Shown here piece after piece: positions 1 to 5,528 of a stretch of DNA of 5,528 nucleotides (position 1 is its first letter; every line of letters starts with the position of its first letter). The notes below the pieces were generated by a model. The model did not search any database, was not told where the DNA came from, and saw only the letters and a list, made by a program, of their open reading frames with translations. A program made the translations under genes and the position numbers. The DNA is from Paraprevotella sp. GTDB lineage: Bacteria > Bacteroidota > Bacteroidia > Bacteroidales > Bacteroidaceae. The DNA is taken from assembly GCA_017425765.1 (NCBI GenBank), contig JAFOXE010000019.1, forward strand, positions 1-5,528, written 5' to 3'.

Positions 1-1157
1 CCATCACTCCTGTTAAAGAAGAGCAAGTCTTGCTTCCTGAATCTTGGGGCAAGAAGATGATTGCCGAGGTATATCAATATCAAATCAACCACAGCAATGT
101 TATCACCGTACCTGTTTTCGATGAACAGAATGTTTGCTTCAACGGAGCCAAATTCCCGGAAAGCACATTAGAAGACAACGTACAATATCGCGTAGGTGGC
201 GGAACCATCATCATGAAAAAGGTGAAGCTCCCAGAATACGTAAAGGATCGTAGCATCTTTGTAGAATTAATTCAATATTCGGATGGCGATGCCTACGACC
301 GCACCGGTTCGGTTTTCATGATTCCTACCGACAAGAAACAATCGTTCTTGGATGCCATGAAAGATCTCAAGAGTGTACCACACTTTTCCTCAGACAACGA
401 AAACTACCACGGATTGGTTTCAACCGAAGATTACAACGCACCTTTGGAATTGATGCGTTTCTTCACCGGTTTTGGTGTTCGTCAATACAATCACAACATC
501 GTACCTGGACAAGAATGGTCGGACTCAGTTCTATACAAGACAGAAGTAACTGCCCTGGCCGATCGCTTGCAAGGCGAAGCTTGGATTGCCGCTTACATTG
601 GCAACTGGGATGCAAAGGGACATAAAATTACCTTAAATTTGAAATACTATCCAGACGAAAACCGTCGCATGTACAAGGTTATGCCATTGTTCAACACCGT
701 AAACTACTTGGAACAAGCCGGACAACCTTATCCTGTTTTTATGTTGAACGACAAGTTGAATGCCAAGTTCACTTTGAAAGAGCCGGTTAAGAATGCAGTG
801 TTGTACTATACCACTACCGGTCATGGCGGTTGGGGTAATGGCGATGAGTTCAACCAAAAACCTAATACCATTTTCTTGAACGGCGAAAAGGTTATCTCTT
901 TCGTACCTTGGCGCGACGATTGCGGAACTTATCGTAATTGGAATCCATGCTCGGGTAATTTCTCGAACGGATTGAGTTCATCAGACCTCAGTCGTTCGAA
1001 CTGGTGTCCGGGAACTGTAACCAATCCAGAATACATTTACTTGGGCGACTTGGAAGCTGGCGAGCACACCATTACAGTTGAAATACCACAAGGTGCTCCT
1101 GAAGGAGGAAGCAATAGTTATTGGTGCTTATCAGGAACTTTACTTTTTACTGAATAA
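1..1157 (+). CDS. PNGase F-like peptide-N4-(N-acetyl-glucosaminyl)asparagine amidase, 5'-truncated
   Basis: The frame is open from position 3 to the TAA at 1155-1157 (384 residues visible). It continues past the left edge, so the TTG at 30 is not a real start. PNGase F-type enzymes cleave the bond between asparagine and the first GlcNAc, releasing whole N-glycans. Against Elizabethkingia PNGase F recalled from memory, two jelly-roll domains can be followed. The motif DAYDRT carries the Asp60 equivalent (297-299), GNWDAKG the Trp120 equivalent (606-608), GNGDEFNQK the Glu206 equivalent (846-848), and LSRSNWCPG the Arg248 equivalent (993-995) plus the Cys252 partner; the Cys at 921-923 fits Cys231. 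About the first 30 residues seen probably end an N-terminal accessory domain, as in type II PNGases. The signal peptide is outside the window. Oddities are Gly where PNGase F has Glu118, loss of the Cys204/Cys208 pair, and a 43-residue longer segment between Asp60 and Trp120. The family call is firm; activity and glycan preference are inferred. Confidence 0.85.
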   Translation, partial: ITPVKEEQVLLPESWGKKMIAEVYQYQINHSNVITVPVFDEQNVCFNGAKFPESTLEDNVQYRVGGGTIIMKKVKLPEYVKDRSIFVELIQYSDGDAYDRTGSVFMIPTDKKQSFLDAMKDLKSVPHFSSDNENYHGLVSTEDYNAPLELMRFFTGFGVRQYNHNIVPGQEWSDSVLYKTEVTALADRLQGEAWIAAYIGNWDAKGHKITLNLKYYPDENRRMYKVMPLFNTVNYLEQAGQPYPVFMLNDKLNAKFTLKEPVKNAVLYYTTTGHGGWGNGDEFNQKPNTIFLNGEKVISFVPWRDDCGTYRNWNPCSGNFSNGLSSSDLSRSNWCPGTVTNPEYIYLGDLEAGEHTITVEIPQGAPEGGSNSYWCLSGTLLFTE

Positions 1158-1180
1158 ACAAGAATTAAAATAACATATCT
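1158..1180 (+). promoter_or_regulatory. Short A/T-rich gap and translation-initiation region of the first GH92 gene
   Basis: These 23 nt separate the amidase stop from the first GH92 ATG. They are mostly A and T, with no purine-rich Shine-Dalgarno core at the usual distance, no TAnnTTTG-like Bacteroidetes -7 element and no hairpin followed by a T-run. This fits read-through transcription from the amidase gene and the A/T-rich, SD-independent initiation typical of Bacteroidetes. Confidence 0.5.
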
Positions 1181-1240
1181 ATGAAAAAAACTGTTTCATT
1201 CTTATGTTCCTTGGCTTTAGCCGGAACATTCTTCAGTTGC
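1181..1240 (+). other. Lipoprotein (SPII) signal peptide of the first GH92 protein
   Basis: The start reads MKK, then a hydrophobic stretch, then TFFSC with Cys20 at 1238-1240 as the predicted acylated residue. The lipobox is loose (Phe at -3 and -2, Ser at -1), which Bacteroidetes tolerate. The residues after Cys (GTTDTN) hold a single Asp and lack the acidic cluster of the Bacteroidetes surface-export signal. A periplasm-facing lipoprotein is therefore the better guess. Confidence 0.75.
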
Positions 1241-3400
1241 GGAACAACTGACACAAACAGCTCGTTGAAGGACTATACCCAGTATGTAGACCCATTCATC
1301 GGAGCTGCCGATAACGGGCACACATTCCCTGGTGCTTGTGCTCCATTCGGTATGATTCAAACCAGCCCAGTAACCGGTGCTGTGGGTTGGAGATATTGCT
1401 CGGAATACGTAAACGAAGATTCAATTATTTGGGGTTTCACACAAACTCACTTGAATGGTACTGGTTGTATGGACTTGGGCGACTTGCTCATTATGCCGGT
1501 AACAGGAACCCGCAACCGTGCTTGGGATGCTTACCGTAGTGGTTTCTCGAAAGATCAGGAAGATGCAACCCCAGGATATTACACCGTAGAATTGAGCGAG
1601 CCAGGCGTGAAAGCAGAATTGACTGCATCAGAACGTGTTGCTTTCCACCGCTACACATACCACAAAGCTGACTCAGCTTCTGTTTTGATTGACTTGCAAC
1701 ATGGCCCAGCATGGAATGAAAGACAATATCATTCCCATGTACGCTCTTGCGAAACTCAATGGGAAGATGCTCAAACATTGACCGGACATGTAAACAACAG
1801 TGTATGGGTAAACCAAGACTACTTCTTCGTTGTTAAGTTCAACCGTCCGGTTACTAATCACATCAACCTTCAGATGGCAGAAACCGAAAAAGGCCAACGC
1901 ATTGTAGCCAGCTTCGACATGAAACCGGAAGATGAATTGTTGGTAAAGATTGCTTTATCTACAACAAGCGTAGAAGGTGCCAAGAAGAATATGGAAGCAG
2001 AAGTTGCCGGTTGGGATTTTGACAAAACCCGCCAAACAGCAAAGAATAAATGGAACTCTTACTTCAGCCGTATCGACGTTACAGGTACTCCTGACCAGCT
2101 AGTTAACTACTATACTTCTTTCTATCATGCATTGATTCAGCCAAACCAAGTTTCCGACGTAGACGGCATGTATCGCAATGCCAAGAACGAAGTGGTTAAG
2201 ACCGCTGGCGACGCTTTCTATTCTACTTTCTCTTTGTGGGATACTTATCGTGCTGCTCATCCGTTCTACACCATCATGATTCCTGAACGTGTAGATGGTT
2301 TCATCAACTCTTTGATTGAAAATGGAGAAGCACAAGGATTCATTCCTATTTGGGCATTGTGGGGTAAAGACAACTACTGTATGGTTGCCAACCACGGGGT
2401 AGCCGTTGTAGCTGAAGCATATCGCAAAGGTTTCAAAGGCTTTGATGCTGAGCGCGCTTTCAACATCATCAAACGTACTCAAACAGAATCGCACAAGCTA
2501 AAATCAGATTGGGAAACTTACATGAAGTACGGTTACTTCCCAACCGACTTGATTCGTGCAGAATCTGTTTCTTCTACTTTGGAATCTGTATACGACGACT
2601 ATGCTGCTGCCGACATGGCAAAGCGTATGGGTAAGAAGGAAGATGCCGAATACTTTGGTAAGCGTGCAGACTTCTATAAGAATTTGTTCGATACCCAGAC
2701 TCAATTCATGCGTCCACGTAAATCGGATGGTACATGGAGAAGTCCATTCGACCCAAGCCGTATCGGACACTCAGAAAGTGTGGGTGGTGACTACACAGAA
2801 GGTAATGCATGGCAATACACTTGGCACGTACAACACGATGTCCCAGGTTTGATTGAACTCTTTGGCGGAGCAGACGCATTTACACACAAATTGGATTCAT
2901 TCTTCACCTTGAAGCTTGTGACCAATGCAGCTGACGTAACAGGTTTGATCGGTCAATATGCACACGGTAACGAACCTAGCCATCACGTAGCTTATCTTTA
3001 CAACCTGGCAGGCAAACCTGAACGCACACAAGAATTGATTCGTGAAATCTTTGATACACAATACCGTCCGGAACCTGATGGTTTATGCGGTAACGACGAC
3101 TGTGGTCAAATGTCTGCATGGTACATGTTCTCGGCTATGGGCTTCTATCCAGTAGATCCTGTTAGCGGTAATTATGTATTCGGTGCTCCTCAAATGCCTA
3201 AGATTGTCTTGAATTTGACTAACGGAAAAACTTTCACAGTTATTGCTGAAGGTATTTCAGAAGAAAACAAGTATGTAGAAAGTATAACTTTCAACGGACA
3301 ACCTTATACCAAGAATTACATCACACACGAAGATGTAATGAACGGAGGTACACTTGTCTTCAAAATAAGAAATAAAACTAAAAACAATAAAACTAACTAA
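1181..3400 (+). CDS. GH92 family exo-alpha-mannosidase, lipoprotein (first of tandem pair)
   Basis: Complete gene of 739 residues, a usual GH92 length. GH92 enzymes are Ca2+-dependent, inverting exo-alpha-mannosidases that trim N-glycans or mannans. Residues 1-20 form a lipoprotein signal peptide. Residues about 31-265 are the N-terminal beta-sandwich domain, opening with YVDPFIG, HTFPGACAPFGM and THLNGTG. Residues about 271-735 are the (alpha/alpha)6 catalytic domain, with SLWDTYRAAHP (351-361), GGDYTEGNAWQYTW, HGNEPSHH (595-602) and GLCGNDDCGQMSAWYMFSAMG. Glu540 in DYTEGNAW is the likely general acid, and the Asp639/Asp640 region should supply the base. Glu at 540 argues against the mannose-1-phospho-6-mannose subtype, which I recall as having Gln there. 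The ATG at 1181 is chosen because a lipoprotein signal follows directly. The C-terminus ends in a Lys/Asn-rich tail encoded by A-rich DNA. The gene follows the PNGase-like gene by 23 nt and precedes its paralogue by 2 nt, fitting trimming of released high-mannose glycans. Linkage specificity cannot be read with confidence. Confidence 0.96.
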   Translation: MKKTVSFLCSLALAGTFFSCGTTDTNSSLKDYTQYVDPFIGAADNGHTFPGACAPFGMIQTSPVTGAVGWRYCSEYVNEDSIIWGFTQTHLNGTGCMDLGDLLIMPVTGTRNRAWDAYRSGFSKDQEDATPGYYTVELSEPGVKAELTASERVAFHRYTYHKADSASVLIDLQHGPAWNERQYHSHVRSCETQWEDAQTLTGHVNNSVWVNQDYFFVVKFNRPVTNHINLQMAETEKGQRIVASFDMKPEDELLVKIALSTTSVEGAKKNMEAEVAGWDFDKTRQTAKNKWNSYFSRIDVTGTPDQLVNYYTSFYHALIQPNQVSDVDGMYRNAKNEVVKTAGDAFYSTFSLWDTYRAAHPFYTIMIPERVDGFINSLIENGEAQGFIPIWALWGKDNYCMVANHGVAVVAEAYRKGFKGFDAERAFNIIKRTQTESHKLKSDWETYMKYGYFPTDLIRAESVSSTLESVYDDYAAADMAKRMGKKEDAEYFGKRADFYKNLFDTQTQFMRPRKSDGTWRSPFDPSRIGHSESVGGDYTEGNAWQYTWHVQHDVPGLIELFGGADAFTHKLDSFFTLKLVTNAADVTGLIGQYAHGNEPSHHVAYLYNLAGKPERTQELIREIFDTQYRPEPDGLCGNDDCGQMSAWYMFSAMGFYPVDPVSGNYVFGAPQMPKIVLNLTNGKTFTVIAEGISEENKYVESITFNGQPYTKNYITHEDVMNGGTLVFKIRNKTKNNKTN

Positions 3401-3402
3401 CA
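3362..3402 (+). promoter_or_regulatory. A-rich coding tail and initiation region of the second GH92 gene
   Basis: The last codons of the first GH92 gene and the 2-nt gap form a strongly A-rich, G-poor stretch just before the ATG at 3403. No Shine-Dalgarno core is present. An unstructured A-rich leader of this type favours ribosome entry in Bacteroidetes. With only 2 nt between stop (3398-3400) and start, termination-reinitiation coupling is also plausible. The Lys/Asn-rich protein tail is probably a by-product of this leader. Confidence 0.5.
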
Positions 3403-3462
3403 ATGAAAAAAGCAACATTTATTTTATGTTCGCTAGTTTTAACCGCTATTGGTGTTGGCTGT
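3403..3462 (+). other. Lipoprotein (SPII) signal peptide of the second GH92 protein
   Basis: The start reads MKK, then a hydrophobic core, then AIGVGC with Cys20 at 3460-3462 as the predicted acylated residue. The following residues (NSANTN) contain no acid, so the Bacteroidetes surface-export signal is absent and a periplasmic location is likely. The signal region is the least conserved part of the twin pair (9 of 20 residues identical), although both Cys9 and Cys20 are shared. Confidence 0.75.
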
Positions 3463-5528
3463 AATTCGGCCAACACCAATTCTAGCATAAAAGACTACAC
3501 ACAATACGTAGATCCTTTTATAGGCGGTTTTGAAAATGGGCATACTTTTCCTGGTGCCTGTGCTCCATTTGGTATGCTACAAGCCAGTCCTGTAACCGGT
3601 GCTATCGGTTGGAAGTATTGTGGCGAATATTCGTATGCAGACTCCATCATTTGGGGTTTTACACAAACTCACTTGAACGGTACCGGAAGTATCGACATGG
3701 GCGACTTGCTTATCATGCCTGTAACTGGAAACCGTACACGTGCATGGGACGGCTACCGTAGTAAATTCTCAAAAGAACACGAAGCTGCATCTCCAGGGTA
3801 TTACACTGTAGAATTGGCTGATCCCAATGTAAAGGCAGAAATTGCAGCAACAACCCACGCAGCTATCTACCGTTACACATATCATACTGCAGATTCTGCT
3901 TCCATTCTGATTGACTTGCAACACGCACCTTCGGGTAATGAAAAAAGATACCATTCTAATGTGTTGGAATGCGAGTACAACTGGGAAGACGCACAGACTT
4001 TGACCGGTCATGTTAAGAACAAAGCTTGGATTGAACAAGACTATTGCTTTGTTTTGAAATTTAACCGCCCTGTTACAGAAAAGATCAATCTTCAAATGGC
4101 TGAAACAGAAAAAGGCCAACGCATCATTGCTAGTTTCGACATGAAACCGGAAGATGAACTTTTGGTAAAACTCGCTTTGTCTACTGCAACCGTAGAAGGT
4201 GCCAAGAAGAATTTGGAAGCCGACATCCCTGGATGGGATTTCGATGCTGTCCGCCAAAGCGTAAAGGATGAATGGAACAGTTATTTGAGCCGTATTGATG
4301 TAACAGGTACTAAGGAACAACTCCTTAACTACTACACTTCATTCTATCACCTATTGATGCAGCCTAATGAAATTTCGGATGTAGACGGCATGTATCGTAA
4401 CACCAACGACGAAATCGTGAAAGCTGAAGGCAACAAATTCTATTCTACATTCTCTTTGTGGGACACCTACCGTGCTGCTCACCCATTGTACACAATCATT
4501 ACTCCAGAACGTGTAGACGGATTTGTAACTTCATTGCTTGAGCATGGAGAAGACCAAGGCTTCTTGCCTATTTGGGCTTTATGGGGTGTTGACAACTTTG
4601 GTATGATTGCTAACCATGGGGTTCCTGTAGTGGTTGAAGCTTTCCGCAAAGGTTTCAAAGGATTCGACGCAGAACGTGCATATAATATGGTTAAAGCCTC
4701 GCAAACTGTACCTCACAAACGTAAATCATTCTGGGATATGTATATGAAGTACGGTTACTATCCTACCGACATGATGGAAACCGAATCGGTTTCGTATACC
4801 CTTGAATCGGTTTACGACGATTATGCTGCTGCCGTAATGGCCAAAGAACTTGGCAAGACAGAAGATGCCGAATACTTTGGCAAACGTGCTAATTTCTACA
4901 AGAACTTGTTTGACAAAGAAACTCAATTCATGCGTCCACGTATGGCAGACGGAAGTTGGAGAACTCCTTTCAACCCAAGTGCTGTAGGACACTTCCAAAC
5001 CGGTGGTGACTACACGGAAGGTAATGCATGGCAATACACCTGGCATGTACAACACGATGTCCCTGGGTTGATTGAACTCTTTGGAAGCCCTGAACAATTC
5101 AAGACTAAGTTAGATTCTTTGTTTACCGTTCAATTGGAAACAAAGGCTGTTGACGTAACTGGTTTGATTGGTCAATATGCACACGGTAATGAGCCTAGCC
5201 ACCATGTTGTTTACATGTACACCATAGCGGGTTATCCTGAACGTACCCAAGAATTGATTCGTGAAATCTTCGACACTCAATACAAGCCAACCCCTGACGG
5301 CTTGTGCGGTAACGATGATTGCGGTCAGATGTCAGCATGGTATATGTTCTCGGCTATGGGATTCTATCCGGTAGACCCTGTTAGCTGTAACTATATCTTG
5401 GGTGCCCCACAAATGCCTAAGATTGTATGGAACTTAGAAAACGGAAAGACTTTTACCATGATTGCCGAAAATCTTTCTGAAGAAAACAAGTATGTGGAAA
5501 GCATCACGCTTAATGGACAACCCTATAC
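3403..5528 (+). CDS. GH92 family exo-alpha-mannosidase, lipoprotein (second of tandem pair), 3'-truncated by window edge
   Basis: An uninterrupted frame opens with ATG at 3403 and is still open at 5528 (708 complete codons). By comparison with the upstream twin, about 30 C-terminal residues lie outside the window. The protein starts MKKATFILCS and has a lipobox Cys20. It repeats the GH92 layout: beta-sandwich domain with YVDPFIG, HTFPGACAPFGM and THLNGTG, then the catalytic (alpha/alpha)6 domain with SLWDTYRAAHP, GGDYTEGNAWQYTW (likely general acid Glu539, at 5017-5019), HGNEPSHH and GLCGNDDCGQMSAWY. All motif residues recognised in the twin are kept, so it should be an active Ca2+-dependent exo-alpha-mannosidase. 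A hand count gives about 530 of 709 aligned positions identical (75%), with one one-residue gap just before GGDYTEG. Differences cluster at residues 71-80, 121-130, 150-156, 175-190, 395-400, 455-460, 531-534 and 562-570. These could retune linkage or substrate preference. The linkage itself is not assignable here. Confidence 0.95.
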   Translation, partial: MKKATFILCSLVLTAIGVGCNSANTNSSIKDYTQYVDPFIGGFENGHTFPGACAPFGMLQASPVTGAIGWKYCGEYSYADSIIWGFTQTHLNGTGSIDMGDLLIMPVTGNRTRAWDGYRSKFSKEHEAASPGYYTVELADPNVKAEIAATTHAAIYRYTYHTADSASILIDLQHAPSGNEKRYHSNVLECEYNWEDAQTLTGHVKNKAWIEQDYCFVLKFNRPVTEKINLQMAETEKGQRIIASFDMKPEDELLVKLALSTATVEGAKKNLEADIPGWDFDAVRQSVKDEWNSYLSRIDVTGTKEQLLNYYTSFYHLLMQPNEISDVDGMYRNTNDEIVKAEGNKFYSTFSLWDTYRAAHPLYTIITPERVDGFVTSLLEHGEDQGFLPIWALWGVDNFGMIANHGVPVVVEAFRKGFKGFDAERAYNMVKASQTVPHKRKSFWDMYMKYGYYPTDMMETESVSYTLESVYDDYAAAVMAKELGKTEDAEYFGKRANFYKNLFDKETQFMRPRMADGSWRTPFNPSAVGHFQTGGDYTEGNAWQYTWHVQHDVPGLIELFGSPEQFKTKLDSLFTVQLETKAVDVTGLIGQYAHGNEPSHHVVYMYTIAGYPERTQELIREIFDTQYKPTPDGLCGNDDCGQMSAWYMFSAMGFYPVDPVSCNYILGAPQMPKIVWNLENGKTFTMIAENLSEENKYVESITLNGQPY
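3448..3480 (+). repeat. Perfect inverted repeat / RNA hairpin inside the lipobox codons of the second GH92 gene
   Basis: The left arm attggtgttggc (3448-3459) is the exact reverse complement of the right arm gccaacaccaat (3469-3480). Within the 9-nt spacer, 3460/3468 can form a U-G pair and 3461/3467 a G-C pair, giving a 14-bp stem with a 5-nt loop. The arms coincide exactly with codons 16-19 (IGVG) and 23-26 (ANTN), and the spacer carries the lipobox Cys. The matching region of the first GH92 gene has no such repeat. No T-run follows, so it is not an intrinsic terminator. A role in translation or mRNA stability is possible but unproven. Confidence 0.8.

Larger units (their letters stand above)
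1181..5528 (+). repeat. Tandem gene duplication (two GH92 copies)
   Basis: The two copies align codon for codon from residue 1, with only one single-codon gap (in codons 531-534 of the first copy). Protein identity is about 75% by hand count. At the DNA level the longest exact matches noticed are only about 20-23 bases (for example 2640-2659 with 4861-4880, and 2699-2720 with 4921-4942), separated by scattered synonymous changes. This points to an old duplication kept under selection rather than recent copying or an assembly artefact. Confidence 0.9.

Noticed and set aside
30..32. TTG as a possible start codon for the PNGase-like gene
   Set aside because: The frame is open upstream to position 3, and the protein begins mid-domain with no signal peptide, so the gene is simply cut by the window edge.
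1158..1180. Separate promoter for the GH92 genes
   Set aside because: The gap is only 23 nt and contains no recognisable Bacteroidetes -33/-7 pair.
2556..2852. Same-strand alternative-frame open frame inside the first GH92 gene
   Set aside because: It is an out-of-frame shadow of the catalytic domain, whose motifs are intact in the main frame. Its product shows no domain.
3448..3480. Recombinase inversion site for phase variation
   Set aside because: The arms enclose only 9 bp inside a coding region, there is no promoter between them, and no invertase gene is visible. Inverting the spacer would have no obvious switching effect.
3448..3487. Intrinsic terminator
   Set aside because: The hairpin is not followed by a T-run, and the reading frame continues for more than 2 kb.
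3769..4320. Long antisense open frame (183 codons) opposite the second GH92 gene
   Set aside because: It lies wholly inside a well-supported GH92 coding region and encodes a Cys/Phe/Val-rich product with no recognisable domain. Similar antisense frames at 2099-2494, 2504-2770 and 4726-5097 oppose the same kind of sequence, as expected from codon bias.
1181..5528. Assembly duplication or recent gene conversion between the GH92 copies
   Set aside because: Exact DNA matches noticed do not exceed about 23 bases, and synonymous and non-synonymous differences are spread along the full length.
1..5528. A wholly new type of system (defence, mobile, CRISPR or RNA-based)
   Set aside because: Nearly every base is accounted for by three genes of known carbohydrate-active families. 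No repeats arrays, transposase, toxin-antitoxin or RNA gene signatures were seen.

Overview
The window looks like part of a glycan-degradation locus from a gut-type member of the Bacteroidales (Bacteroides, Phocaeicola, Parabacteroides or a relative). The grounds are the gene content (a PNGase F-type amidase followed by two GH92 alpha-mannosidases), lipoprotein signal peptides, A/T-rich start regions with no Shine-Dalgarno sequence, and moderate G+C. The exact genus cannot be decided from this sequence.

All three genes lie on the + strand and fill almost the whole window. Positions 1-1157 hold the 3' part of a PNGase F-like gene. It is cut at the left edge, but the two-domain catalytic core appears complete. 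After 23 nt comes a complete GH92 gene (1181-3400, 739 residues). Only 2 nt later a second GH92 gene begins at 3403 and runs open off the right edge, giving 708 complete codons; about 30 C-terminal residues are missing compared with its neighbour. A hand alignment puts the two GH92 proteins at about 75% identity with one single-residue gap, so they are a diverged tandem duplication.

The layout suggests one transcript serving one pathway. The amidase would cut N-glycans from asparagine of glycoproteins or glycopeptides, and the two exo-alpha-mannosidases would trim the mannose arms of the released glycan. Both GH92 proteins start as lipoproteins with Cys20 as the predicted acylated residue. 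Neither has an acidic patch after the Cys, which fits a periplasmic rather than surface location. No SusC/SusD pair, regulator, endoglycosidase, RNA gene, mobile element or CRISPR array is visible.

The biochemistry appears to belong to known families. The features that stand out are: a perfect 12-bp inverted repeat (14 bp with two inner pairs) placed exactly over the lipobox codons of the second GH92 gene and absent from the first; an amidase that keeps the Asp60, Trp120, Glu206 and Arg248 equivalents of PNGase F but has Gly at the Glu118 position and a 43-residue longer segment between the first two; and clustered differences between the GH92 twins that may mark different linkage preferences.
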